Source: a virus
DNA length: 23,347 nt
Direction: 5' to 3' (one strand)
IMG/VR virus record: IMGVR_UViG_3300017818_001862
Coordinates: 1 to 23,347 of that record
Positions 1-8,029 of the stretch are shown here, piece by piece. Within the stretch, counting starts at the first letter, position 1, and every line of letters begins with the position of its first letter. Made by a program: the position numbers and the translations under genes. The notes under the pieces were generated by a model. That model searched no databases and had not been told where the DNA came from. It saw nothing but the letters and a program-made list of their open reading frames with translations.

Positions 1-80
1 AACTTCCGTTGAAACTCAGCGAAGATTCGACTGTCGCCTCGAGCTCCAATATGGATGTCCGTTACAATTGCTATTTTCAT
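1..80 (-). CDS. 47: gp47-like recombination nuclease subunit (SbcD/Mre11 family), N-terminal fragment
   Basis: Only the first 26 codons are inside the window; the gene runs off the left edge. The visible start reads MKIAIVTDIHIGARGD, which matches the first metal-binding motif (D-x-H) of calcineurin-like phosphoesterases and the start of T4 gp47. In T4, gp47 pairs with the ATPase gp46 to resect DNA ends for recombination-dependent replication. Its ATG overlaps the stop codon of the upstream membrane-protein gene (ATGA), so the two are translationally coupled. The family call rests on the short N-terminal motif and on the T4-like context. Confidence 0.75.
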   Translation of the reverse strand, partial: MKIAIVTDIHIGARGDSRIFAEFQRK

Positions 81-298
81 TTACGATCCTTTAGTCCGAA
101 CGGTATGTAGCGATACCACATACGTTCGTGGTAATAATACAATACCATCTTAGTTACTACTTCAAAACCTGCTATCATACCCGCCCAATCGAGCTCGCCG
201 GTAATCAACCAAGCTAAAAGAAATGTGTCTGTTGTGGCAACTACTCTCCATGTAAGTGTCTTTGCCAGGTGTCTTTTTGCACTAACTGATTCTGCCAT
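77..298 (-). CDS. DUF2061-like small membrane protein
   Basis: This 73-residue protein has a Lys/Arg-rich N-terminus (SAKRHLAKTLTWRVVATTDT), a hydrophobic helix at about residues 24-33, a second at about 38-54, and a basic aromatic tail with HERMWYRI-like spacing. The pattern TWR-ATxDTxxLxxxxTG followed by E-xxxKxxxYYxHERxW is typical of the DUF2061 family, small inner-membrane proteins of unknown function found in many bacteria and marine phages. It sits between gp55 and gp47 in the same orientation. An AGAGG ribosome-binding site lies just before the ATG, and its stop overlaps the gp47 start. Confidence 0.8.
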   Translation of the reverse strand: MAESVSAKRHLAKTLTWRVVATTDTFLLAWLITGELDWAGMIAGFEVVTKMVLYYYHERMWYRYIPFGLKDRK

Positions 299-306
299 TA
301 GCCTCT

Positions 307-780
307 CTATTTTTTAATTTTACTTTCGAACTCCTTGATGAACTCGGCGATATACTCGGGTGGATCGTTGAGTTGTACCTGTACTTCGTTCGAGTCCATG
401 ATCGCAGCCTCGGTCATCATGGCTTGAGAAGACTTGAACTTAATGTACATTTGCTTTTTCTCTTTTTGAATACGCCTGAGGAATGCAAACCAAATGATCT
501 GAGTAAAGTATGCAAAAGGATTCTGAGACTTTTCGGGATCGAAGTTATGAATGTATTGAATACAATTCTCAATTCCATCTGAGATCATGTCATCCTTATA
601 CGAATATCCAGAAAAGTTAGGCTTAGTCGCTAGACGAGTCGAAATGAGAAAAATACACTCACCAATGTACTCTGGAATTTTTGGAGTGGGATCACCACAC
701 TCTTCTGCTTCTTTGCAATCAGCCTTATATTGAATAAGAGCTTCGAGTAGACTCTTATTATTCACATAGTTCTTGGCCAT
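307..780 (-). CDS. 55: gp55-like late-transcription sigma factor
   Basis: This 157-residue protein matches the T4 gp55 family of minimal, highly diverged sigma factors that direct host RNA polymerase to late promoters of the TATAAATA type. The best segment, residues about 60-110, has the region-2-like sequence DDMISDGIENCIQYIHNFD followed by NPFAYFTQIIWFAFLRRIQKE, as in sigma region 2.1-2.4. It is slightly shorter than T4 gp55 (185 aa). An AGGAGG ribosome-binding site precedes the ATG, and an early-type promoter lies directly upstream (825-853). TATAAATA boxes elsewhere in the window, and a gp33 candidate, fit a T4-style late switch. Confidence 0.93.
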   Translation of the reverse strand: MAKNYVNNKSLLEALIQYKADCKEAEECGDPTPKIPEYIGECIFLISTRLATKPNFSGYSYKDDMISDGIENCIQYIHNFDPEKSQNPFAYFTQIIWFAFLRRIQKEKKQMYIKFKSSQAMMTEAAIMDSNEVQVQLNDPPEYIAEFIKEFESKIKK

Positions 781-824
781 AATATACCTCCTAGGCTTTT
801 ATGAATTATTTAAAACAGGGTGCT

Positions 825-853
825 ATTCTAACACAGAACGTGTCAAATGTCAA
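825..853 (-). promoter_or_regulatory. Sigma70-type early promoter for gp55
   Basis: On the minus strand there is a perfect TTGACA (848-853), a 17-bp spacer and TAGAAT (825-830). It shares the flank GGTTGACATTTG with other promoters in the window. It overlaps the last codons and stop of uvsW and gives gp55 its own start point. Confidence 0.88.
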
Positions 854-2336
854 CCGTATAAATCTTAAACGGGAATTGTTCGTCGCTGTAGATCTCAATG
901 CGCTGTCGGAAGTGCTTGAGTGTATAATTTTGGAATGACCCCACACTGAGATCGTCGGTAATGTCGTAGAGTGTTGCTTTGTCAGATCCATTACCTTTTC
1001 GTAGTGTTCTACCAATCGATTGCAACACCTTAATTTCTGACTTGCTGCTTGACGCAAAGATTACATTATCAAGCCGACGCAAATTAACCCCAGTACTAAA
1101 TACTCCATAAGAGGCCAAAATGTCATGTTTCTTATCAGGATCATTTTCAACCAAGTGTCTAATCCTTTCTCGTTCTTCGCCTTTTGTTTTTCCATATATG
1201 AAATGCAACTCCCTGCCATCTTTACGAAGCAATGGTTCGAGAATCTTACCATGCTTTTCTACAAGATCAAACAATATTAAATTATTCTGACCTTCGAGAC
1301 TGTGAACGAGATTGCGGATAAAGTTATTCCTCTTCTCATGATTCACAATAAATTCGCGCTCAGCCGGATACTTTCGAGTGTTATCTTTGACCTTGCGCAA
1401 AGCATCTTTAAATACTTTTCGTTCTGCATTAGAATGAGATAGCACAATCGCTTTGACTTCAAAATCTGCTACTGTACCACTATCCATCAAATCCTTTGTA
1501 GCAACATACTTACGTACTTCACCAAAGCAACCTTCGAGTACCATGCGGTGAGTCTTTGATTCGGCCGACTTCAGTGTACCGGTAAAGCCATGCCGATACT
1601 CACAATCAGTGAGCTTTTCCATAATGGTAGTCAATGATTTGGCCTGGAACGTATGAGCCTCATCGCCAAGGACAACTCTGAATTGGTCAAACCAAGCTTT
1701 AGGTTGCTTGATAAGAGATTGCCATGTTGAAATGACAATCGGTGCTTTAGTGTTTTTATCGACACCACCCTGAATCCTGTAGATAAGGCTTTCATCACAC
1801 CCATAGTCTACAAAGTCACCTGCCATTTGGTGTACGAGAGAGATCGTAGGGACGATGATCAGGGTTCGGTGACCAAACGCCTGATAATAATGTTGCTGAA
1901 TCAAATATATGATTAATGATTTTCCGGAGGATGTCGGCGACAGAGATAAAGATCTGCGCTTACGCAGGGCGTTAAGTACATACTCTGTTTGATAGTCTCT
2001 TGGTGTAAACTTACAATTAATTTCTTGAGCCAACTGAGTAGGGTAGTCATCATCGAACTCTTCGTCTAAGCCAATGTTATCGGGAACGTTAAGGTGATAA
2101 TCTCGGGCTTCACAAAATTCTCGAAGCTTAGGAAGTAACCCTACGTAAAGTGTAGGGCGCATGGGTTGATAAAGTCGAATGAGTCCATCCCACACTCGAG
2201 CCTTTACTTTAGGATGGAACTGCCACCCTTCGGGCTTAAATGAGAAATACTCAGAAATTTCTTGGCGAATACTTGGATCTGCAGTAACCTTCATATTGAC
2301 AGCGTTCAAATATTCGACATTAACAACATCACCCAT
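843..2336 (-). CDS. uvsW: UvsW ATP-dependent DNA/RNA helicase
   Basis: This 497-residue superfamily 2 helicase has motif I (SPTSSGKS) at about 133-140, the DEAH box at 225-228, motif III (TGT) at 252-254, and a motif VI-like arginine stretch (QSIGRTLRKG) at about 439-448. The length and the N-terminal domain ahead of the helicase core match T4 UvsW (about 500 aa). In T4 UvsW unwinds R-loops and branched DNA and drives the switch from origin-dependent to recombination-dependent replication. It lies next to uvsY with one small membrane-protein gene between, close to the T4 order. The ribosome-binding site is AAGGA. Confidence 0.95.
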   Translation of the reverse strand: MGDVVNVEYLNAVNMKVTADPSIRQEISEYFSFKPEGWQFHPKVKARVWDGLIRLYQPMRPTLYVGLLPKLREFCEARDYHLNVPDNIGLDEEFDDDYPTQLAQEINCKFTPRDYQTEYVLNALRKRRSLSLSPTSSGKSLIIYLIQQHYYQAFGHRTLIIVPTISLVHQMAGDFVDYGCDESLIYRIQGGVDKNTKAPIVISTWQSLIKQPKAWFDQFRVVLGDEAHTFQAKSLTTIMEKLTDCEYRHGFTGTLKSAESKTHRMVLEGCFGEVRKYVATKDLMDSGTVADFEVKAIVLSHSNAERKVFKDALRKVKDNTRKYPAEREFIVNHEKRNNFIRNLVHSLEGQNNLILFDLVEKHGKILEPLLRKDGRELHFIYGKTKGEERERIRHLVENDPDKKHDILASYGVFSTGVNLRRLDNVIFASSSKSEIKVLQSIGRTLRKGNGSDKATLYDITDDLSVGSFQNYTLKHFRQRIEIYSDEQFPFKIYTVDI

Positions 2337-2363
2337 GATATATCCAATTCCTTCACCTTTTTA

Positions 2364-2588
2364 TTATTTATTCTTTTTGGAAAAGTAGGATCGAATGATG
2401 AAGATTCGAGTGTAAGCTACAAAGGTCATTACAAGAGTGACAAGAGTTCCAAGCATAACCGGATCAAGTATGCCGAGTATCTCAATATAGAAATAAAGCA
2501 ACATGAGATTCAGCGGGTAATTAATCGCTATCCCTGTTGCTATTTGTATCGACGTCTCTTTGTGGATTTGCTTTGTTCTTTGATCCAT
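2364..2588 (-). CDS. Small two-helix membrane protein, DUF7220-like
   Basis: This 74-residue protein has a short polar N-terminus, a first membrane segment at about residues 18-40, a second at about 43-64, and a basic tail (RSYFSKKNK). The layout, with an S-x-xxAxGxxxNYPLN segment followed by a second helix ending in R-x-xxxRxYF, resembles the DUF7220 phage family, but that assignment is from memory of the pattern. It sits between uvsY and uvsW, and its ATG overlaps the uvsY stop by one base (TAATG). The function is unknown. Confidence 0.75.
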   Translation of the reverse strand: MDQRTKQIHKETSIQIATGIAINYPLNLMLLYFYIEILGILDPVMLGTLVTLVMTFVAYTRIFIIRSYFSKKNK

Positions 2589-3025
2589 TAAAAATCACCG
2601 GCCTGGAACTTCATAACATCAATCATTGACTTGATAATGAAGTTACGTGAGTGAATGGTCTTAATGATATCTTCAAAATAGTTTGCTCGAGCGGTATGGT
2701 AATCAATCGTAAGACTCATTTTAATAATGTCTTTGTCTGCCTGGATATACTTGTCAACTTCATTCCGCAAGACTTTCTTTTGATAAGGTCGCCATCCACG
2801 TTCTTTGAGATCTTCCTCTGCCATTGACCCATCATAGTATTCTCGCTTTGCAAACTCGAGCTCTTTGTAATCAGCCTTAAGCTTCTTAATACGTAAAACC
2901 TCTTTATAGTATAGGTTATAGTATTTGCTGTGCAGAGATGGGATGCGACGAGACTCAGCAACGAGATCTGTCTCATCAATATGGGAATCTCGTGACCACA
3001 TTTCACTGATGTCTTCAGTGCTCAT
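2588..3025 (-). CDS. uvsY: UvsY recombination mediator protein
   Basis: This 145-residue protein aligns along its length with T4 UvsY (137 aa). Shared features are the LHSKYYNLYYKEVLRIKKL helix, the AKREYYDG turn, the VDKYIQADKDI segment, and the tail IHSRNFIIKSMIDVMKFQAG, equivalent to the T4 SRGFAIK-DMRAFEAG end. UvsY loads UvsX recombinase onto gp32-covered single-stranded DNA, and both partners are encoded at the right end of the window. It overlaps the following membrane-protein gene by one base. Confidence 0.92.
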   Translation of the reverse strand: MSTEDISEMWSRDSHIDETDLVAESRRIPSLHSKYYNLYYKEVLRIKKLKADYKELEFAKREYYDGSMAEEDLKERGWRPYQKKVLRNEVDKYIQADKDIIKMSLTIDYHTARANYFEDIIKTIHSRNFIIKSMIDVMKFQAGDF

Positions 3026-3034
3026 AATAAACTC

Positions 3035-3595
3035 CTACTGCCATACTTCATGTCGCCGAGGAACATAAGGACCATTAATCCACGTAATTAATGACCACCT
3101 TCTACCACTCGTCACCGGCGTTATTCTATGATTTAAATTAGACGGGAAGATTATCATCGTCCCCTTTGGTTGCATTGCTTGTGGACTGTGGCCTCGCAAT
3201 TGTAATTCACCACCTTCATATTCACTGCGGTCTGAAAGCTGAACTACCACTGTGTATTTACGTTGAGGTGCTTCTACCATATCCCAGTTTACATCGGCAT
3301 GCCAATTATATTTACCACCAAAGTCATACTTCAATAAATTCATTTGACTTACATGAGTGATGTCGTGCCAACCATCATTATAAGTTACTACTGCATCGTA
3401 GATAGGACGTGTAAGCCAAGGATAATTATCGGGGTTTAAGGCTAGAGTCCTAACGACACGAACTTGAGTATTGAGATTTGACTGACGAGAAGTCATTACT
3501 TCTCCGTTCTCAAATGTGCCATCAGATTGTAAGGCTACAATCCTGTCGATTTCTTCATTACTAAAAAATTGATGTAAGATAATTGGACTTTTCAT
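3035..3595 (-). CDS. 2OG-Fe(II) oxygenase, prolyl 4-hydroxylase-like
   Basis: This protein of 186 residues from the chosen start has a complete double-stranded beta-helix iron site: H-A-D at residues 99-101, a distal His at 156, and an Arg near 165-166 for 2-oxoglutarate. The segment EGGELQLRG and the following FPSNLNHRITPV are typical of the PKHD/prolyl 4-hydroxylase group. Substrates of such phage enzymes are mostly unknown; protein side-chain hydroxylation is a reasonable guess. The first ATG (3604) lies inside the -10 box of the promoter at 3603-3631, so the ATG at 3595 is preferred. That codon sits at the predicted transcription start and has no clear ribosome-binding site. Confidence 0.88.
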   Translation of the reverse strand: MKSPIILHQFFSNEEIDRIVALQSDGTFENGEVMTSRQSNLNTQVRVVRTLALNPDNYPWLTRPIYDAVVTYNDGWHDITHVSQMNLLKYDFGGKYNWHADVNWDMVEAPQRKYTVVVQLSDRSEYEGGELQLRGHSPQAMQPKGTMIIFPSNLNHRITPVTSGRRWSLITWINGPYVPRRHEVWQ

Positions 3596-3602
3596 GCCAA
3601 CC

Positions 3603-3631
3603 ATTCTAACACATTAAATGAGTAATGTCAA
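3603..3631 (-). promoter_or_regulatory. Sigma70-type early promoter for the 2OG oxygenase
   Basis: The minus strand carries TTGACA (3626-3631), a 17-bp spacer and TAGAAT (3603-3608). The expected transcript start, about 7 bases on, coincides with the ATG at 3595, suggesting a leaderless message. The -35 end overlaps the last codons of the upstream gp19-like gene. Confidence 0.82.
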
Positions 3632-4113
3632 CTGGTCTTTTGTACTTTCATATCGTCATATCTGAAAGTAACACTAGCCTTAGGATAAGTAATATCTGAA
3701 GTAGCGAGATCGAGCTCGAGAGATGAAATGCCTGTTGGGAAAGCGTTAGTAAAAACAAATTCCATGTTTGGATTTTTATGGCTATTCATAATCAATACAC
3801 GAATGTCACTTACCAGACCTTCGCCTTGTTGCAATAGTTTATACTGGTCTGTACTATCTGGAGTCCCTACACCTTCGAGCCAGTTGAGAATCTCGAGATA
3901 GTTTTCCATATTTTCATTAACAACAAAGCTGAGATCGAGATCACCATACGCTAATCGATCACCTGTCGCATACAATGCTTTGAGTGGATTAGCTACTTCA
4001 ACCGGCGAGGTGGACACATCAGGAATTGTAAGTGTTTGAGTAAAGAACTCAACATTAGGAATTCTATCAATACTGATAATGAAGTTTGCGGGTGAAAGGT
4101 AATTAGTAATCAT
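3628..4113 (-). CDS. gp19-like tail tube protein
   Basis: This 161-residue protein has the length (T4 gp19 is 163 aa) and layout of T4 tail tube proteins. It has an N-terminal NFIISIDRIPNVEFFTQTLTIP strand pair, a central GDRLAYGDLDLSFVVNENMENYLEILNWLEG section resembling the gp19 segment leading into its F-x-D-W helix, and C-terminal strands ending FPTGISSLELD-ITYPKASVTFRYDD. Tail tube and tube-initiator proteins (gp19, gp54) share this fold, so the exact role is open. It is the only structural-type gene in a replication neighbourhood. Its ATG overlaps the gp52 stop (ATGA), and a late-type box lies inside gp52. Confidence 0.68.
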   Translation of the reverse strand: MITNYLSPANFIISIDRIPNVEFFTQTLTIPDVSTSPVEVANPLKALYATGDRLAYGDLDLSFVVNENMENYLEILNWLEGVGTPDSTDQYKLLQQGEGLVSDIRVLIMNSHKNPNMEFVFTNAFPTGISSLELDLATSDITYPKASVTFRYDDMKVQKTS

Positions 4114-5474
4114 TTTTGATTCCGTAATTCGTCGAGATCAGAGATAAACTGATTCTGTGGTGTTTCTTTTTTCCAGAAGTTGTAATCTTTCTGGGCTTGC
4201 CCTATTTCTTTCTTGAGCTCTTTTACCATCTCATCAGTCAGGCTCATAATATTTATACGAAGCAACCTGTCAATTTGATCATCGGTCGCATCGGTAACAG
4301 CGAGAATCTGTTTTGCTACTGCCGCTTTCTTCTTGTTCTTAAAGATAATCTTGTCGTCAAGTACTGCTTGGATAAACTGCATCTTTACGTTGAGCCAGTC
4401 ACCGAGCTCTCGAGCCTCTTCTCGTCGAAGCTCAATTCTCTTTTGAAGAACACCTAAGCGGTAATCACAAAAATCAATAATCAATTGGCGAGGGTCATCA
4501 TACTCTCGTAGCTTACCTTCGTAATCAATCACTGTAAGGTTTTCGGCAAAGGACTTACTCAGCTTAAACTTAGAAACGATTTTAGCATCATTCCATTTTG
4601 CCGAAGTAGCCAACTTGAGTTTCACTTCAAACCGGAAACCATTCTTATCGCAGAGGTCATCATAGCTTACGATATCACCATCATCTTCAAGTTTATCGAG
4701 TACCTTTACATAGCTTTCGCGGTCGAAGCCATAGGGCACTTCAGTAATCTGAAGAACAGTCTTAGATGTCTTCTCATATACACCATAAGCGATCCACTTA
4801 TTATCAGACTCAAGATCTGCCATTACCTTACCCGAGAACTCTGGGAATTTAATCTTTGGCTTTCGAGTAATCTTACCCATCGTAATGTAATCTTCACACT
4901 TACGAAGAAGATCTTCTGGATCACGAGGTAGGATGTTTGTAGCAAAGCCAGTAGCAATACCCTTAGTCCCATTCGCTAAGACGAGAGGAATCGTAGGGAG
5001 GTAGAAAGCTGGAGGCTCGTGCTCTGGATCTTCGTGAGTTGGAGATAAATCAATATCCTTAATGTACTTATCGAAGTTTGAGTGAAGTCGAGTATAGACA
5101 TAACGAGGAGCACCTGCTTCTTGAACGAGTCGAGTACCAAATGAACCTCGCCCTTCAATAAGGCAAAGGTTGTTGTTCCACTCAGCTGCCATCAATTGGC
5201 CTGCACCTGCCGCAGAAGCTTCACCATGGTTATATCCATAATCACTAATAATACCACTCACCGCAGAGACTTTCTTGAAATCTCGCTTTGAGTTGAGAAT
5301 CGACGAATAGAGGTAGAACCTTTGGACCGGCTTCATCCCATCAATCATATTAGGAATAGCTCGAGCCTCAACGGTATACTTTGCAAAGGACAACCACTCA
5401 TTCGAAGCAACCTTCGAGATCGGGTAATCGTTAGTGTTAACTTCTTCAGCGGTGAACGTTGTGAGATCAACCAT
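4110..5474 (-). CDS. 52: gp52, DNA topoisomerase II medium subunit
   Basis: This 454-residue protein is homologous to GyrA/ParC and to T4 gp52 (442 aa), the DNA-breaking subunit of the phage type II topoisomerase. The catalytic tyrosine is Tyr125, next to Arg124 in GAPRYVYTRL. It follows the GRGSFGTR loop at about 108-115, with DGMKPVQR at about 45-52. The start at 5474 is preferred over an in-frame upstream codon at 5513 because AAGGAG sits about 9 bases before it and the family N-terminus begins there. It overlaps the gp39 stop by 8 bases, so the subunits are coupled. Confidence 0.95.
   Translation of the reverse strand: MVDLTTFTAEEVNTNDYPISKVASNEWLSFAKYTVEARAIPNMIDGMKPVQRFYLYSSILNSKRDFKKVSAVSGIISDYGYNHGEASAAGAGQLMAAEWNNNLCLIEGRGSFGTRLVQEAGAPRYVYTRLHSNFDKYIKDIDLSPTHEDPEHEPPAFYLPTIPLVLANGTKGIATGFATNILPRDPEDLLRKCEDYITMGKITRKPKIKFPEFSGKVMADLESDNKWIAYGVYEKTSKTVLQITEVPYGFDRESYVKVLDKLEDDGDIVSYDDLCDKNGFRFEVKLKLATSAKWNDAKIVSKFKLSKSFAENLTVIDYEGKLREYDDPRQLIIDFCDYRLGVLQKRIELRREEARELGDWLNVKMQFIQAVLDDKIIFKNKKKAAVAKQILAVTDATDDQIDRLLRINIMSLTDEMVKELKKEIGQAQKDYNFWKKETPQNQFISDLDELRNQK
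4250..4257 (-). promoter_or_regulatory. Possible late promoter box (TATAAATA) inside gp52
   Basis: The minus strand reads exactly TATAAATA, the T4 late promoter consensus, about 140 bases before the gp19-like tail protein. A late start here would uncouple that structural gene from the early topoisomerase operon. Eight-base matches arise by chance, and the site lies in coding sequence. Confidence 0.4.
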
Positions 5475-7296
5475 TGAACATGTACTCCTTTCGCAATTGC
5501 GAATCATTACCAAACATCATTTGAAATATTGAGGCATCGTCAACAGTCACTGTATCATAGACTGGATCATTAATAATGCTATCGTACTCTTCTTCTTGGA
5601 GTGAACCCAATCCCTTAATGTATCGGTGCTTCCATCCAGCATTGTCTGCCTTAAACTCATTGGCCTCTTCATAAGTATAGAACCACTTAATCTCAGTGCC
5701 CTTAGTCGAGATCATGATTGGTGTACGAGTGATTTTAACTCGCTTCTCATGTAGTAACCTTGGCCAAAACTTATAGAAGAACGCGATGAGTAGAGGACTA
5801 ATGTGGCCAATCCCATCGTGGTCAGCATCGGTCAGAGTTGCAATATTGCGATAAGTCATATCATCGACACTGTCTGGATTGTTGATGTCGAGACCCAATA
5901 CAGCAACCAACTCACTGAGCTCTTTGTTTTTCAATACATTGGCCGGTGCCATATCCCACGTGTTCATAATCACGCCACGAAGAGGGTAAGCACCCACCTT
6001 ATTAGGATCACGCACTTTCAGGAGGAAGCCCATTGCCGAGTCACCCTCCACGATCTTCAGAGTAGCACTATCTCGATTAGCTGAGATATGTTTAGCTACC
6101 TTTGCCTTACGTAATTTCTTTTGAGCTAGTGTTGCTGCTCGCTTGTCAGCGGCAATCTTCTTGGCCAGCTGAGCCTCAATGATAGGATCAATAATGTCAG
6201 GCGTAAGCATAATCTTACGAGCCAATGTCGCAAAATCTTTGACCTCTGCCTTTTCAATATGATCTTTAATATTGCCATAAGGATTTGTCAGCCGTTCCTT
6301 TGTTTGACTGTCGAACTTTGGGTTGGTGAAGTTACGAGCAAACTTAATGAAGGTAAGACCACCCTTGATTGTCGTCTTAGCTACCTCGACTTTATGCTTT
6401 CGTTTGATCATAGAGACGAGTTCATCGACAACGTTATTGACTACGAAGTCTACGTAGTTACCACCCTGTCGAGTATTGACTCCATTCACATAGCTATTCG
6501 TACGGAAACCATCTTCTGACGGAGCAAAGAAAAATGATAGGTCACTCGACTTTTCGATTACACATGACTCGCTATAGAGTGCAGCATACTTTTTCAAGTC
6601 AGTCACTTTGATACGACGCTTGTTAAAAGAAAATGCAATCTCAGGGAATGCCATTTGTAAGCTAATCAAACGATCTTCGATCAAAGCGACCGTGTCAAGC
6701 TCACTCATGCTGTCGACTTCAAAAAGACTAAAGTCAGCGATGAACGCCACCTCAGTACCATTGCCGTCTTTTTGCCTTTCTTTGACGTCAGTCTTTTCTG
6801 CACCATCCTTACATTCGACTTGGATCAGCTTGCCATTCTGCCACGTCTTACCAACGAACTTTGTCGATAAGAAGTTGGTGGCTGCTGAGCCTACACCGTT
6901 CGTACCAATCGTCACACGTTCATCGTCAAAGGAAGTACCCGCGTTGACTTTGGTCCATGCAGCTACGGGACGAAGAATCTTCTGGCCAGTCTGCTCATCG
7001 AATACTTCGTCTTGTGGGATGCCTCGACCATTGTCAGTGACTATGACTTTGTCACCGTCGATCGACACGTTGATCTTGTTGGCGTACTTGAACTGAGTTC
7101 GGATAGCTTCGTCAATCGCGTTATCAAGGATCTCATCGACCATCTTAGACAGCGCTGGGACGTAGGTAGCTTTCTTCCACTCACCAAGCACGAATCGCTC
7201 GATCTCTTCTTTTGAAGACGAGCCCATGTACATACCGATTCGCTCACGGACATGTTGCCGAGCTGTCAGTATGCGAAATTCTTCAGTCTGTTCCAT
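5467..7296 (-). CDS. 39: gp39, DNA topoisomerase II large (ATPase) subunit, single chain
   Basis: This 609-residue GyrB-like subunit has a GHKL ATPase fold: E55 and N59 in MVDEILDNAID, DNGRGIP at 88-94, and GTNGVGSAA at 131-139. Its TOPRIM domain shows E417-G-D and D490-A-D-H-D494. In T4 this subunit is split between gp39 and gp60; here it is one uninterrupted frame, as in many T4 relatives. With gp52 it forms the topoisomerase that supports replication initiation and relieves supercoils. A GGAGT ribosome-binding site precedes the ATG, and a strong early promoter is at 7321-7349. Confidence 0.96.
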   Translation of the reverse strand: MEQTEEFRILTARQHVRERIGMYMGSSSKEEIERFVLGEWKKATYVPALSKMVDEILDNAIDEAIRTQFKYANKINVSIDGDKVIVTDNGRGIPQDEVFDEQTGQKILRPVAAWTKVNAGTSFDDERVTIGTNGVGSAATNFLSTKFVGKTWQNGKLIQVECKDGAEKTDVKERQKDGNGTEVAFIADFSLFEVDSMSELDTVALIEDRLISLQMAFPEIAFSFNKRRIKVTDLKKYAALYSESCVIEKSSDLSFFFAPSEDGFRTNSYVNGVNTRQGGNYVDFVVNNVVDELVSMIKRKHKVEVAKTTIKGGLTFIKFARNFTNPKFDSQTKERLTNPYGNIKDHIEKAEVKDFATLARKIMLTPDIIDPIIEAQLAKKIAADKRAATLAQKKLRKAKVAKHISANRDSATLKIVEGDSAMGFLLKVRDPNKVGAYPLRGVIMNTWDMAPANVLKNKELSELVAVLGLDINNPDSVDDMTYRNIATLTDADHDGIGHISPLLIAFFYKFWPRLLHEKRVKITRTPIMISTKGTEIKWFYTYEEANEFKADNAGWKHRYIKGLGSLQEEEYDSIINDPVYDTVTVDDASIFQMMFGNDSQLRKEYMFNG

Positions 7297-7320
7297 TCAG
7301 TACTCCATTTCAACTATGCC

Positions 7321-7349
7321 ATTCTATCACAGTGAATTGCAAATGTCAA
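7321..7349 (-). promoter_or_regulatory. Sigma70-type early promoter for the gp39-gp52 operon
   Basis: The minus strand reads TTGACA (7344-7349), a 17-bp spacer and TAGAAT (7321-7326), with the recurring GGTTGACATTTG flank. It begins the long leftward operon starting with gp39. Confidence 0.9.
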
Positions 7350-7373
7350 CCGTTTTTGAAATTTTTCTTCGTA

Positions 7374-7411
7374 TATATAATATTAGGTGTAACAATTTTG
7401 TAATATTGCAC
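7374..7411 (+). promoter_or_regulatory. AT-rich upstream region with imperfect hairpin
   Basis: Upstream of the secreted-protein gene at 7454 lies an AT-rich stretch (tatatataat) followed by an imperfect hairpin: AGGTG and CAAT on the left pair with ATTG and CACCT on the right (about 7385-7413), with a three-base bulge. There is no good -35 box. It may be a weak promoter with a structured leader; this is inference. Confidence 0.25.
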
Positions 7412-7453
7412 CTGTTCATTTACTCAATTCGTTGAGATCACAAGGAGAAAGTC

Positions 7454-7783
7454 ATGAAGGTACTTACCTTTACTGCGGCGTTAGCGCTGCTCATATCTAC
7501 CTCTCAAGCATTTGCTTTCATACCGAAGAGGTACGATGCTGAAGCTATGGTCACAAAAGACTACCTTTATATCAAAGATGTGAAGGAAGAGTTCTGGCGT
7601 ACCAAAACAGATTGTAGCTATTCTATCACAAAAGACAGTAACGTGTCAATAGTTCATTTGGGTAATAATTCCGGTTCTTCTCGAATCGCTCAAATTAAGC
7701 CAGACCGCTCAACCCTACTTGTCACTATCGACGGGGCCCGGCAGAGATGTCGAGTTCTGGAGATCTCGCAGGCACGCATGTAG
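7454..7783 (+). CDS. Secreted protein of unknown function
   Basis: This 109-residue protein begins with a clear signal peptide (hydrophobic residues 4-18, cleavage probably after the Ala in SQAFA, about residue 21). The mature part has two cysteines (about residues 54 and 98), which could form a disulfide in the periplasm, and no recognised domain. AAGGAG is 6-7 bases before the ATG. It is the first rightward gene and lies divergently from gp39. A role at the host envelope is inferred only from the signal peptide. Confidence 0.8.
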   Translation: MKVLTFTAALALLISTSQAFAFIPKRYDAEAMVTKDYLYIKDVKEEFWRTKTDCSYSITKDSNVSIVHLGNNSGSSRIAQIKPDRSTLLVTIDGARQRCRVLEISQARM

Positions 7784-7922
7784 CCCGTTATAAAAGGTCG
7801 GTCCTACGGGACCGGCTATCAACTACTTAGAAGATGGTCTTGTAGCCATCTTGAACTAGTGCATCTAAGTTATTGATTTCTATGGATATTGCAAAATAAT
7901 TGAAAAAAAATGCAAAAAACGG
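7784..7922 (+). other. Intergenic region with two consecutive hairpins
   Basis: After the secreted-protein stop there are two strong inverted repeats. The first is CGGTCC-TACG-GGACCG (about 7799-7814). The second is AAGATGG, an 8-base loop, then CCATCTT (7831-7852). Neither is followed by a T-run, so these are not canonical intrinsic terminators. They could stabilise the upstream mRNA 3' end. No reading frame with coding signs was seen here. Confidence 0.5.
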
Positions 7923-7950
7923 TTGACATTTGCGTCAGGCGTGGTAGAAT
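7923..7950 (+). promoter_or_regulatory. Sigma70-type early promoter P1 of the rightward accessory block
   Basis: The site reads TTGACA (7923-7928), a 16-bp spacer and TAGAAT (7945-7950), with the same flank GGTTGACATTTGC as the gp39 and gp33 promoters. A second promoter follows about 107 bases later. Confidence 0.86.
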
Positions 7951-8029
7951 GGCTACTATCCAGCCAATAACCATATTCTATCTGATGAGTCTAGTTATAT
8001 GCTTATTCCGAAATGTTCTAAAAAAACGG

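Noticed and set aside
5475-5513. Longer N-terminus of gp52
   Set aside because: The extra 13 codons read through the gp39 end without family similarity, while the ATG at 5474 has a good ribosome-binding site.
6608-7096. Long rightward open frame opposite gp39
   Set aside because: It lies fully antisense to a well-supported essential gene and shows no domain; it is a shadow frame.
7796-7816. Hairpin considered as an intrinsic terminator
   Set aside because: The stem is good, but no T-run follows; it is kept only as a hairpin region.
7992-8020. Hammerhead ribozyme-like core (CTGATGAG followed by CGAAA)
   Set aside because: The core words are present, but stem II would have mismatches right after its first pair and no partner strand for stem III was found nearby.
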